A stretch of 64,000 bases of DNA from Algibacter pacificus (GTDB lineage Bacteria > Bacteroidota > Bacteroidia > Flavobacteriales > Flavobacteriaceae). The translations under genes and the position numbers were made by a program. The notes below the pieces were generated by a model, which worked only from the letters and a program-made list of their open reading frames with translations, searched no databases and was not told the DNA's origin. The DNA lies in NCBI RefSeq assembly GCF_008033385.1, contig NZ_VOGY01000003.1, positions 1-64,000 on the forward strand. The letters are read 5' to 3'. Each line of letters opens with the position of its first letter. Position 1 is the stretch's first letter. Shown here in pieces: positions 35,648 through 43,959 of this stretch.

Positions 35648-36136
35648 ATGATTCACTTAATTGTTGGAAATACAGGGTCTGGCAAAACAACCTATGCCCA
35701 TAGTTTAAAAGAAAAATCTGCATCCGTTATTTTTTCGATTGACCAATGGAATAAAACCTTGTTTCTTCCGGACAAAAAAGCAACAGATGGATTGGATTGG
35801 TTTTTAGAACGCATTGAACGTACGGAAACTATGATTATGGATTTAATCCACCAATTAGAAAAAGCAGGGACCGATTCCATATTAGATTTAGGACTTTCCA
35901 AATTTGAACATCGCGAAAAATTTAGAAGATTTTCAAAAGAGAACGGATATCAATTAACGACACACTTTTTAGACATCCCAAAAGACATACGCTACCAAAG
36001 GGTGTTAAAAAGAAATAATGAAAAAGGTGATACGTTTCAGTTTGAAGTCAGCAAAGCAGATTTCGATTTTATGGAAACTTGGTTTGAAAAACCCACAGCA
36101 ACCGAACTTAAAAACAGCCTTATAATTAGTAAATAA
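35648..36136 (+). CDS. P-loop ATPase/kinase (AAA_33, zeta-toxin-like fold)
   Basis: 162 residues. Walker A is GNTGSGKTTYA at residues 7-17, followed by FSIDQWNKTLF, where D acts as in small P-loop kinases, and LDLGLSKFEHREKFRRF with a lid-like RYQRVLKRNNEK arginine segment. The pattern matches small AAA_33/zeta-type phosphotransferases seen scattered in Gram-negative bacteria. The substrate is unknown. No antitoxin-like partner is adjacent, so it is probably a metabolic kinase, not a toxin. Confidence 0.8.
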   Translation: MIHLIVGNTGSGKTTYAHSLKEKSASVIFSIDQWNKTLFLPDKKATDGLDWFLERIERTETMIMDLIHQLEKAGTDSILDLGLSKFEHREKFRRFSKENGYQLTTHFLDIPKDIRYQRVLKRNNEKGDTFQFEVSKADFDFMETWFEKPTATELKNSLIISK

Positions 36137-36169
36137 AATCACCTGTTTGATATCTTACATTAAGCAAAT

Positions 36170-36766
36170 ATGAGTAAAAGTAAACGCATTGGTCAGAAAA
36201 TAAAACGTCAGGCCAGAATTTCTAGATATGTAATCTACAAAGAAACTCTAGTAGATTACCGAGAAAAATTTTGGTCTTTTCTCGGCGCTTTTGTTGGGAT
36301 TGGAGTTTTAGCATTTATTCAATCTACCTACTTAGTAAAATCGGAAAACATACTACTCATTGGGTCTTTTGGAGCATCGAGCGTATTAGTTTATGGTAAC
36401 ATACAAAGTCCGTTAGCGCAACCAAGAAATTTATTAGGTGGACATGTAATTTCGGCCATCATTGGAGTTACCATTTTTAAATGTATTCCAGATATTATTT
36501 GGCTCACTGCACCGTTAGCCGTAGCAACCTCTATAATCGCGATGCAGTTTACAAAAACACTACACCCACCTGGTGGCGCAACCGCACTTATTGCCATTTT
36601 AGGAACAGAAAACATTAAAAACTTAGGCTATTTTTACGTGTTGTCTCCGGTATTATCAGGCTCATTAACATTATTAATTGTAGGGCTAATTTTTAATAAT
36701 ATGACAAAACACAGATCTTACCCAACAAATAGCAGACTATCCAAAATATTAAAAAACAAATGCTGA
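36170..36766 (+). CDS. HPP family integral membrane protein
   Basis: 198 residues with about five membrane spans and the family signature HPPGGATALIAILG at about 127-140, preceded by GSFGASSVLVYG and LAQPRNLLGGH. HPP proteins are thought to move nitrite or other small solutes across membranes; some are plastid nitrite transporters. No nitrogen genes are adjacent. It starts 33 bases after the kinase gene and is convergent with the GT9 gene. Confidence 0.92.
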   Translation: MSKSKRIGQKIKRQARISRYVIYKETLVDYREKFWSFLGAFVGIGVLAFIQSTYLVKSENILLIGSFGASSVLVYGNIQSPLAQPRNLLGGHVISAIIGVTIFKCIPDIIWLTAPLAVATSIIAMQFTKTLHPPGGATALIAILGTENIKNLGYFYVLSPVLSGSLTLLIVGLIFNNMTKHRSYPTNSRLSKILKNKC

Positions 36767-36786
36767 AATAAAAGTTACAAAAGAAA

Positions 36787-37806
36787 TTAAATACTACTTT
36801 TTACTTTTGAAATAATAGTTTCTGGACTAATACTTCCAGCGGCATCTTTATAATTTTCGGGATATTTATTACCAAAAATGGAGGTTGGTATCTTAGGAAA
36901 TAAATCTTTATTAGCAACCAAAGCATAATCTTTAGGCTGATTAAATGGTGCAAATCCAGCATACGGATGTGTTACGCCCCAAATAGTAATAGTTTTAACA
37001 CCTAGCATAGCCGCCATGTGTGCGTTTCCAGAATCCATGGCCAACATACCATCCAGGTTAGAAATAAGATCTAATTCCTCATTTAAACAAAGTTTTCCAG
37101 CCGCATTAACAACATTTTCAAAAGCGTTTTCAATGTCATTTAAAACTTCAACTTCCTTTTTTCCGCCTCCAAACAATACAATTTGATACTCTTTTGAAAG
37201 CGCCTCAATAACCCGTTTCATTAAAGTTAAAGGATACATTTTACCCTCGTGTGCTGCAAAGGGAGCTATGCCAATAATTTTTTTAAAATTATGACCTAAA
37301 AGCGCCTGTAGTTTAGAACTCAAAACCACGCGTTCTGGAAAGGTAGGATTGGTAAGATCTACGGAAAACCCTAATGTTTCAAATACATCAGCATAACGTT
37401 GATGCGTTGTTTTTAATGGCGCAAAATTTTTACCAGTAACCAGTGCATTCTTTTCTGCTCTCCCCTTATCAATTTGAACGATATGTTTTCCGAAGAAAAG
37501 TAATTTCAAAATATGACTTCGTAATATATTATGTAAATCGGCTATAACATCGATTTTAAAAACTTTTAATTCTTTGGAAAGTTTCCAAAGTCCCAAAACA
37601 CCTTTATGACGGTCTATAAAATCGGCAGGAAAAACAGTAACTTGCGGAATATCTCTAAAAAACGGTGTAAAAAACGCTCTTGTTAAAACTGTAATTTTCA
37701 CATCTGGATTTTTATGAACTAAACCACGCAAAACAGGCACTGTCATAGCGACATCACCCATGGCAGATAAACGAATTACCAAAATATGATTTTTTGGTTG
37801 AGACAT
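36787..37806 (-). CDS. Glycosyltransferase family 9 (heptosyltransferase-like)
   Basis: 339 residues with the GT9 GT-B fold: N-terminal ILVIRLSAMGDVAMTVPVLRG, the acceptor-side motif, and the C-terminal donor site GMLAMDSGNAHMAAMLGVKTITIWG, which carries the D-S-G-x-x-H pattern of heptosyltransferases. It probably adds a sugar to the lipopolysaccharide core from the cytoplasmic side. A terminator separates it from the upstream DUF4254 gene; that pair is a common neighbourhood in Flavobacteriaceae. Confidence 0.92.
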   Translation of the reverse strand: MSQPKNHILVIRLSAMGDVAMTVPVLRGLVHKNPDVKITVLTRAFFTPFFRDIPQVTVFPADFIDRHKGVLGLWKLSKELKVFKIDVIADLHNILRSHILKLLFFGKHIVQIDKGRAEKNALVTGKNFAPLKTTHQRYADVFETLGFSVDLTNPTFPERVVLSSKLQALLGHNFKKIIGIAPFAAHEGKMYPLTLMKRVIEALSKEYQIVLFGGGKKEVEVLNDIENAFENVVNAAGKLCLNEELDLISNLDGMLAMDSGNAHMAAMLGVKTITIWGVTHPYAGFAPFNQPKDYALVANKDLFPKIPTSIFGNKYPENYKDAAGSISPETIISKVKSSI

Positions 37807-37820
37807 ATAATTTTGACCTT

Positions 37821-37859
37821 AAAAAAATGGACGTTGCCAAAACAAAGACATCGTCCATT
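37821..37859 (-). terminator. Terminator after the DUF4254 gene
   Basis: On the minus strand AATGGACG pairs with CGTCCATT across an 18-base loop and a run of T residues follows. It lies between the DUF4254 stop (37875) and the GT9 start. Confidence 0.6.
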
Positions 37860-37874
37860 ATATAATTATATAAA

Positions 37875-38480
37875 TTATTTTTGCCCTCTTAAAACAGGAT
37901 TTAATTCATCATCGTTATACATTTTCATCTGCTTGTATACTTTCATGTATTTGTTTCCATGTTCAATATCGGCTAGCAGTGTATCAATTGCAGTAGATAA
38001 ATCCACACGTTGCTCTAACAGAATATCCAGCTTAGTTTGGCAAGCAGCCCTATGTTCATCGGAAGCATCTGTACGTGTAGCTTCTTCATTCATATGATAT
38101 ATTTTTAAAGCCAAAATAGACAAGCGATCTACGCCCCAAGCAGGACTTTCGGTATTAATTGTAGCGCCTTCTTTTACTTCAACATCACTATATTTATCAA
38201 GAAAATAACTATCGATATATTCTACCATATCCGTTCTATCTTGGTTAGAAGCATCAATCTTACGCTTTAAAGTTAAGGCTGCCACCGGATCTATTTGTGG
38301 ATCACGAATAATATCTTCATAATGCCATTGTACGGTATCAATCCAACATTTTCGGTATAACAAATGCTCGAGTAAATCACTTTCCGCGTAAGCGTTTGTA
38401 AAAGGTTGATCGACTGTGTTAATAATGTGGTATTTTGCAATAACGTCTTGAAAAATTTTATTAGCTTTAGTTGTAAACAT
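37875..38480 (-). CDS. DUF4254 protein
   Basis: 201 residues, mainly helical and soluble, with no signal peptide. The segments QPFTNAYAESDLLEHLLYRKCWIDTVQWHYEDIIRDP and SPAWGVDRLSILALKIYHM mark DUF4254, a family of unknown function often encoded next to GT9 lipopolysaccharide genes, as it is here. The promoter box at 38501-38508 supports the ATG at 38480. A role in envelope biogenesis is suggested only by the neighbourhood. Confidence 0.85.
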   Translation of the reverse strand: MFTTKANKIFQDVIAKYHIINTVDQPFTNAYAESDLLEHLLYRKCWIDTVQWHYEDIIRDPQIDPVAALTLKRKIDASNQDRTDMVEYIDSYFLDKYSDVEVKEGATINTESPAWGVDRLSILALKIYHMNEEATRTDASDEHRAACQTKLDILLEQRVDLSTAIDTLLADIEHGNKYMKVYKQMKMYNDDELNPVLRGQK

Positions 38481-38500
38481 ATTGTGTAAATTTTAAAGTA

Positions 38501-38508
38501 CAAATATA
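38501..38508 (-). promoter_or_regulatory. -7 box TATATTTG of the DUF4254 gene
   Basis: TATATTTG on the minus strand lies 20 bases before the ATG at 38480, in the 72-base space shared with the divergent upp gene (whose weaker candidate box is TAACTTTA at 38522). Confidence 0.55.
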
Positions 38509-38552
38509 CTTGATATTTACTTAACTTTACTGATAGAAACCGTATCAACATT

Positions 38553-39212
38553 ATGCATATTCATCATTTATCTGAACGAAATTCAGTTTTAAACACATTT
38601 ATTTCTGAAATTAGAAATATTGACATTCAAAAAGACAGCATGCGTTTTCGAAGAAACATTGAACGTATTGGGGAAATTTTGGGGTATGAAATGAGTAAGT
38701 GTTTTAACTTTAAAACAACCTCAATTAAAACACCTTTAGGAGATTGTGTTGTTAATGAATTAGAAAACAATATGGTGCTATGCTCAATTTTACGCGCTGG
38801 AGTACCTTTACACAATGGCTTATTAAATTATTTTGATACGGCAGAAAACGCTTTTATTTCGGCGTACCGACACCATAAACACGAGCCTGAAAGTTTTGAA
38901 ATTATAGTAGAATATTTAGCATGCCCAGATTTAGAAGGTAAAACTTTAATTCTAGCCGACCCCATGTTGGCAACAGGACAATCTATACTGGCTACTTTTG
39001 AAGCTTTAAAACCATTTGGAACACCCAAAGAAGTTCATTTAGCTTGTGTAATTGGCGCCCAAGACGGTATTAATTTTATTGAAAACCACTTTGACAAAAA
39101 CTGCCATTTATGGATTGCTGCTATAGATAAAAAGCTAAATAACAAAGGCTATATTGTGCCGGGCCTTGGCGATGCTGGCGACTTAGCTTTTGGCAAAAAA
39201 CTACAACAATAG
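38553..39212 (+). CDS. upp: Uracil phosphoribosyltransferase
   Basis: 219 residues of the type I phosphoribosyltransferase fold. The PRPP-binding loop is LILADPMLATGQS at about 131-143, with VLCSILRAGVPLHNGLL upstream and a C-terminal IVPGLGDAGDLAFG uracil-binding loop that is diagnostic of Upp. It makes UMP from uracil and PRPP in pyrimidine salvage. Its end overlaps the end of the convergent DUF6427 gene by 12 bases. The upp-DUF6427-DUF6341-purD order is one I recognise from flavobacterial genomes. Confidence 0.95.
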   Translation: MHIHHLSERNSVLNTFISEIRNIDIQKDSMRFRRNIERIGEILGYEMSKCFNFKTTSIKTPLGDCVVNELENNMVLCSILRAGVPLHNGLLNYFDTAENAFISAYRHHKHEPESFEIIVEYLACPDLEGKTLILADPMLATGQSILATFEALKPFGTPKEVHLACVIGAQDGINFIENHFDKNCHLWIAAIDKKLNNKGYIVPGLGDAGDLAFGKKLQQ

Positions 39213-40124
39213 CAGTACAAAAGGCAACAGTATTAAAACAGAAAGAAAAATTTCTTTAAACCATTTTTCTTGAATAATCTCGATATAATTAGCAATAATT
39301 ATTGCCAATGGTGCAAACAGAAATAAAAACTCACTACCATCTTTTATTGGTGCAAAAACCACAATACTAAAACCTATAAAAGCTGAAATCAAAACGGATT
39401 TAAACGGCACTCTAAACGATTTTTTCTTCTCTTTAATACTATTTACGTAAAATATAGAGGCCCAAACCCCAAAAGACAAAAGAATGGTTATAGCAATAAT
39501 AGATGAAGCCAAATTGTAACTATTAAAGTTAAAACTTACTTCTGGCAGACTATTAAAGGTATCAAAAAAACTATCGTAACAAATAATAGATATAGCCGAA
39601 GTAATAATAAAAACTGTGACTACGCCAATAAAAGGAATAAGCCAATGATTGACTTTAAAATCATGATAAAGTATTAAAGACAAAAGAATTAATACAAAAA
39701 ATAGAATTGCCCAAAAATAAAAAAGAGCCGCAATAGCAAACCAAAATGCGGCATCAAATAATTTCTTATTTACTTGAATTTGAGAACGTAAACTTATAAC
39801 ACGACGCAAACCCAGCAACACAAAAAAGTTAGAAAATAAAATATTACTATTAATTGTAGTTTGTGTTAGGGTAAATAAAAACAAGCTAAACAACAGAATA
39901 TTATAATTGTTTTTCTGGGTTAAATTATTCTTGTTTACAATAAAATTAACCATTAAAATAGAGGCATAACCCAAAAAAAACAACCCTAATTCTTCTATGA
40001 CAAAACGCACCGAAATATCCTCTGTAGAAACTCCTAAGCGCCCCATAACAAAAGCCAATAGCGTAATAAAAAATATAACAATAAAATTTATTGGCTTAGA
40101 TTTACTAAAAATACTTGTAATCAT
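39201..40124 (-). CDS. DUF6427 polytopic membrane protein
   Basis: 307 residues from the ATG at 40124; an upstream in-frame start would run through the divergent promoter region and adds 13 residues without family resemblance. About nine to ten hydrophobic spans are visible (FIVIFFITLLAFVMG, AAFWFAIAALFYFWAILFFVLILLSLI, ISVLILLPFVLLLL at the end). Function is unknown. It lies next to upp and is divergent from the small DUF6341 protein gene, a conserved flavobacterial neighbourhood. Confidence 0.8.
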   Translation of the reverse strand: MITSIFSKSKPINFIVIFFITLLAFVMGRLGVSTEDISVRFVIEELGLFFLGYASILMVNFIVNKNNLTQKNNYNILLFSLFLFTLTQTTINSNILFSNFFVLLGLRRVISLRSQIQVNKKLFDAAFWFAIAALFYFWAILFFVLILLSLILYHDFKVNHWLIPFIGVVTVFIITSAISIICYDSFFDTFNSLPEVSFNFNSYNLASSIIAITILLSFGVWASIFYVNSIKEKKKSFRVPFKSVLISAFIGFSIVVFAPIKDGSEFLFLFAPLAIIIANYIEIIQEKWFKEIFLSVLILLPFVLLLL

Positions 40125-40136
40125 TAACTGTTTTTG

Positions 40137-40144
40137 TATTTTTG
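40137..40144 (+). promoter_or_regulatory. -7 box TATTTTTG of the DUF6341 gene
   Basis: TATTTTTG lies 54 bases before the ATG at 40199. A second candidate, TAACTTTG at 40168-40175, is closer and is part of a perfect hairpin (see 40164-40182), so either box may be used. Confidence 0.5.
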
Positions 40145-40163
40145 CGACTAAATATAATAACAA

Positions 40164-40182
40164 TTTCTAACTTTGTTAGAAA
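40164..40182 (+). promoter_or_regulatory. Hairpin containing a second -7 box
   Basis: TTTCTAAC and GTTAGAAA pair perfectly around TTT. The arms plus loop include TAACTTTG, a match to the Bacteroidota -7 consensus. The palindrome could be a regulator site or an mRNA leader structure, 17 bases before the DUF6341 ATG. Confidence 0.4.
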
Positions 40183-40198
40183 ATAACATATAACACAG

Positions 40199-40426
40199 AT
40201 GAAAGATTTCTTTTACGCCATACAAGATTTATTTGTTGATGTTCTATTAGCTCCTATGGATGCTTTAAGAGCTTTAGAACTTGAGAACTGGTTTGCAGCA
40301 AGTGCTATTTCTTGGATTTTTGTAATCATTGGCTTTGTTGCTATGGTTTACTGGATGCTACAATTAAAAAAATTCAACGACAATGATGAGGAAGATAAAA
40401 GCATTTCTGCTCATTCTTACCTATAA
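40199..40426 (+). CDS. DUF6341 small single-span membrane protein
   Basis: 75 residues: an amphipathic start (MKDFFYAIQDLFVDVLLAPM), one strong membrane span at about 36-54 (ISWIFVIIGFVAMVYWMLQL), and an acidic tail (NDNDEEDKSIS). The family is known from flavobacterial genomes in this position; function is unknown. Its last six bases overlap the end of the convergent purD gene. Conservation of the location next to DUF6427 suggests that the two may work together in the membrane (inference). Confidence 0.8.
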   Translation: MKDFFYAIQDLFVDVLLAPMDALRALELENWFAASAISWIFVIIGFVAMVYWMLQLKKFNDNDEEDKSISAHSYL

Positions 40427-41692
40427 ATCGAATCCAATATCTTTACGATAATTCATCTTATCAAAGTGTAGTTTATCTATATTTTGGTAAGATTTTTTTA
40501 TGGCCGTTTGATAGGTATCACCATACGATGTAATCGCCATAACTCGCCCCCCAGAGGTTACAATTTTACCATCTTGCAATTGTGCTCCTGCATGAAAAGC
40601 AATAGAATCTTCAATAGTATCTACTCCTGTAATTTCTTTACCTTTGTCATAAGCTTCTGGATATCCACCAGATACTAACATAATAGTTGTTGCAGCCCGC
40701 TCATCGATTTCAATAGTAATGGTATCTAAAGTTCCATTTGCCATAGCTTGTAGAATTTCAACAAAATCGTTTTTCAATCTTGGTAAAACTACTTCGGTTT
40801 CCGGATCACCCATACGCACATTATACTCAATCACTTTAGGATCGTTTCCAACTTTAATTAAGCCAATAAACACAAAACCTACGTAGGGTAAATTATCTTT
40901 TTTAAATCCGCTAATTGTTGGTTTAACAATTCGTTCTTCTATTTTGCTTAAAAATTCATCAGTTGCAAAAGGTACTGGAGACACCGCTCCCATTCCACCT
41001 GTATTTAATCCAGTATCACCTTCACCAATACGTTTATAATCTTTGGCTGTAGGTAAAATTTTATAGTTTTCCCCATCGGTTAAAACAAAACAACTTAATT
41101 CTATACCGTCTAAAAACTCTTCAATAACCACTTTGTTACTGGCTGCACCAAATTTAGCATCCACTAACATACTTTTTAGTTCTGCTTTAGCTTCATCTAA
41201 ATCATTAAGAATAACCACACCTTTTCCTGCTGCTAATCCATCGGCTTTTAATACATACGGCGGGTTTAAGGTTTCAAGAAAAGCATGACCTTTTTCAACC
41301 GTTTCTTTAGTAAAACTCTCGTAAGCTGCCGTTGGAATGTTATGGCGGTATAAAAATTCTTTTGCAAATTCTTTACTACCTTCCAATTCTGCTGCTACTT
41401 TTTGCGGTCCAATAACAGACACATGTTTTATAGCATCGTCATTCAAGAAAAAATCGTGAACACCTTGTACCAAAGGATCTTCTGGACCAACAACCACCAT
41501 ATCGATTTGCTTGTCTAATACCAATTCTTTAATGGCTTCAAAATCGGTAACTCCAATATTTACATTAGTTGCTACATTTGCAGTTCCGGAATTTCCAGGT
41601 GCTACAAAAAGCTGATTACATAAAGGACTTTGAGCAATTTTCCAAGCAAATGTATGTTCTCTTCCGCCTGAACCAAGAATTAAAATATTCAT
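40421..41692 (-). CDS. purD: Phosphoribosylamine-glycine ligase
   Basis: 423 residues with the PurD layout: N domain start MNILILGSGGREHTFAWKI, ATP-grasp region (YVLKADGLAAGKGVVI, EEFLDGIELSCFVLTDGENY), the signature NVRMGDPETEVVLPRLKND and the C-terminal SGGYPEAYDKGKEI. It catalyses the ATP-dependent joining of glycine to phosphoribosylamine, the second step of purine synthesis. The 5' leader probably begins near 41767 and includes the TTTCCG hairpin at 41712-41729. No PurD partner genes are adjacent. Confidence 0.97.
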   Translation of the reverse strand: MNILILGSGGREHTFAWKIAQSPLCNQLFVAPGNSGTANVATNVNIGVTDFEAIKELVLDKQIDMVVVGPEDPLVQGVHDFFLNDDAIKHVSVIGPQKVAAELEGSKEFAKEFLYRHNIPTAAYESFTKETVEKGHAFLETLNPPYVLKADGLAAGKGVVILNDLDEAKAELKSMLVDAKFGAASNKVVIEEFLDGIELSCFVLTDGENYKILPTAKDYKRIGEGDTGLNTGGMGAVSPVPFATDEFLSKIEERIVKPTISGFKKDNLPYVGFVFIGLIKVGNDPKVIEYNVRMGDPETEVVLPRLKNDFVEILQAMANGTLDTITIEIDERAATTIMLVSGGYPEAYDKGKEITGVDTIEDSIAFHAGAQLQDGKIVTSGGRVMAITSYGDTYQTAIKKSYQNIDKLHFDKMNYRKDIGFDL

Positions 41693-41711
41693 TATTTTCG
41701 ATGTTTTTATG

Positions 41712-41729
41712 TTTCCGTTTACACGGAAA
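41712..41729. repeat. Short TTTCCG palindromic hairpin, copy 2
   Basis: TTTCCGT and ACGGAAA form a perfect 7-base stem with loop TTAC. It differs from copy 1 (26721-26740) by a paired change (C-G to T-A) and in the loop, so the stem is kept. It sits in the presumed purD leader. Confidence 0.6.
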
Positions 41730-41771
41730 TAACAAATTATTGATTATTATTTTTTCGCAATTACGAACGAC

Positions 41772-41779
41772 AAAAATAA
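41772..41779 (-). promoter_or_regulatory. -7 box TATTTTTG of purD
   Basis: On the minus strand TATTTTTG lies about 80 bases before the purD ATG, giving a leader that contains the hairpin at 41712-41729. Confidence 0.4.
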
Positions 41780-41846
41780 AACTAATGGCACGAAAACACG
41801 AATATTTTTTATTTACTTTACAAAAACTATTTTAGCCCATTTTATT

Positions 41847-43157
41847 TTGAAATTATTCAACTTGTCTTTAAAACTAAAAGGCTTCCCGATAACGGAAGCT
41901 CAAGCTTTTTTAAAAGCTATTCAAAATAAACAAAAATTAAATTTGGATGATTATATTAAATCATCCAAGGAAGCCATTGTAACTCATCATTTAAAACATA
42001 ATCCATTTTATAAAAACTTCGCAAAACACGCAAACCCGAAAGACTGGAATGCTTTACCTATAATGACAAAAACAGATTTACAGCAACCCTTAAACCAACG
42101 ACTTTCGGAGGGCTTTTCATCTAAAAACATTTTTGTTAATAAAACCTCCGGCTCGTCGGGTACACCTTTTATTTTCGCCAAAGACAAATTTTGCCATGCC
42201 TTAATTTGGGCTAATTTTATGGATAGATATAATTGGTTTAACTTAGATCTAAACCACGCTAAACAAGCGAGATTTTACGGTATTCCTTTAGACAAAAAAG
42301 GCTATTACAAAGAGCGTCTTAAAGATACTTTAAGTAATAGATTTCGATTTTCTGTGTTCGATTTAAGTGATTTAGCCTTTGAAAAAAATCTTAAAAAATT
42401 TGAACATACCGCCTTCGATTATTTATATGGATACACTAGTGCTATAGTTCAATTTGCAAAATATTTAGAACAAAATAATATGGTTTTAAAAACAGTTTGC
42501 CCAACATTACAAGCCTGCATAGTAACCTCTGAAATGCTTTTTCCTGAAGATAAAACACTTTTAGAAGTACAATTTGGCATTCCTGTAATTAATGAATATG
42601 GCGCTGCCGAATTAGGCTTAATTGCTTTTCAAAACCAAAACAACCAATGGATGGTGAATACCGAAGATCTATTTGTTGAAATTTTAGACGAAAACAATAA
42701 CGTATTGCCTTACGGCGAAGCGGGCCGTATTGTAATAACATCGCTTTATAACAAAGCGCATCCTTTTATCCGATACGATTTGGGGGATCTAGGCACCTTA
42801 TCCAAAACGAGCACAGCACGACAACCCATTTTAGAAAAATTAACCGGACGAACAAGTGACGTAGTAAAACTACCTAGCGGAAAAAAAGCGGCAGGATTAA
42901 CCTTTTACTACGTAACAAAAACCATTATTGAAAACGATGGACAGGTTAAAGAATTTATTATTGAACAATTAAAATTAGACACTTTTAAGATTAGCTATAC
43001 CAGTACAAATGCATTAACTGAAAAGCATTTGAATGACATAAAAAAAGCCATTTCAAAATATTTAGAACCTAATTTAATTGTAACTTTTGAACGTAAACCT
43101 ATTTTAAAACGCTCTAAAAGCGGTAAGCTAAAACAATTTAAATCTTATTTATCTTAA
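41847..43157 (+). CDS. CapK/PaaK-like adenylate-forming enzyme
   Basis: 436 residues of the ANL superfamily. The phosphate loop is KTSGSSGTPFIF (about 98-109), then INEYGAAELGLI, where Y-G-x-x-E is the A5 motif, FIRYDLGDLG with the key aspartate, and GRTSDVVKLPSGKKA. This pattern belongs to the CapK branch found near capsule genes, related to phenylacetate-CoA ligase. It could activate an acyl or amino acid group for glycan decoration (inference). The start is TTG at 41847. Its last 20 bases overlap the convergent glycosyltransferase at the end of the polysaccharide operon. Confidence 0.86.
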   Translation: MKLFNLSLKLKGFPITEAQAFLKAIQNKQKLNLDDYIKSSKEAIVTHHLKHNPFYKNFAKHANPKDWNALPIMTKTDLQQPLNQRLSEGFSSKNIFVNKTSGSSGTPFIFAKDKFCHALIWANFMDRYNWFNLDLNHAKQARFYGIPLDKKGYYKERLKDTLSNRFRFSVFDLSDLAFEKNLKKFEHTAFDYLYGYTSAIVQFAKYLEQNNMVLKTVCPTLQACIVTSEMLFPEDKTLLEVQFGIPVINEYGAAELGLIAFQNQNNQWMVNTEDLFVEILDENNNVLPYGEAGRIVITSLYNKAHPFIRYDLGDLGTLSKTSTARQPILEKLTGRTSDVVKLPSGKKAAGLTFYYVTKTIIENDGQVKEFIIEQLKLDTFKISYTSTNALTEKHLNDIKKAISKYLEPNLIVTFERKPILKRSKSGKLKQFKSYLS

Positions 43158-43959
43158 TTTTTTGTTTCGTTTTTACAAGAAAATGTTCCTTAAAAAACAC
43201 GAGCATACTCCCTATGGATTTTATAGTAGAAAACCCCAAACCTTTTTTGTACACCCAATAATTATGCTTAACCAACCCTAATTTATTGGCAGACATAGAA
43301 TTTTCGTGAATACGATAATACGCAAGCGACTCCTGAATGCCTTTGGCTGGTTTTCCCGACTTTTTAATAGCAGCTAACCATAATAACCAATCCTGTCTTT
43401 TACGTGTATTAACGGTTGTTATTTTACCTAAATTCGTTACATTATAGATTCCTGTTAAATTACCAATATAATTACTTTTTAAAAGTTTTGAATAGGTTAA
43501 TGTTTTTAGCGCTATAATCCTTTTATTTATAGAATTTCCTTCTTTATTTATTAAATCGTAACTAGAAAAGCAAACATCGCATTCTTGGTTTTGCATAAAA
43601 GAAATTTGTTTTTCTAGCTTGTTTGGCTTCCATAAATCATCAGAATCTAAAAAAGCTATATAATCACCTTTTGAGACTTGAATACCGTTATTTCTAGAAA
43701 CGGCAGCACCATAATTATCACTGTTTTTAAGAAGTTTTATATTAGGGTGAAGTTTTAAAAAAGGATTAATAATGTGCCATGTATTATCACTTGAACAATC
43801 GTCAACGAGTATTAACTCCCAGTTTTTGTAAGTTTGATTTATAACACTATTTATGGCATCTAAAATATAGGCCTCAGAATTAAACATAGGTATTATTACT
43901 GAAACCAAAGGATTCAAACTATTATCATTAATACGCTTTTTCTTCTCCTTTAATGGCAT
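43138..43959 (-). CDS. Family 2 glycosyltransferase
   Basis: 273 residues of GT-A type with the nucleotide-binding start VSVIIPMFNSEAYILDAINS, DDCSSDNTW, and the metal-binding DSDDLW (D-x-D type) at about 102-107. It belongs to the short GT2 proteins that add one sugar to a polyprenyl-linked repeat unit in the cytoplasm. Its start overlaps the end of the glycosylphosphotransferase gene by 32 bases, so they are coupled. The final gene of the operon, it meets the CapK gene tail to tail. Confidence 0.92.
   Translation of the reverse strand: MPLKEKKKRINDNSLNPLVSVIIPMFNSEAYILDAINSVINQTYKNWELILVDDCSSDNTWHIINPFLKLHPNIKLLKNSDNYGAAVSRNNGIQVSKGDYIAFLDSDDLWKPNKLEKQISFMQNQECDVCFSSYDLINKEGNSINKRIIALKTLTYSKLLKSNYIGNLTGIYNVTNLGKITTVNTRKRQDWLLWLAAIKKSGKPAKGIQESLAYYRIHENSMSANKLGLVKHNYWVYKKGLGFSTIKSIGSMLVFFKEHFLVKTKQKIKINKI

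Noticed and set aside
35648-36136. Zeta-type toxin
   Set aside because: The P-loop kinase fold is similar, but there is no epsilon-like antitoxin gene next to it.
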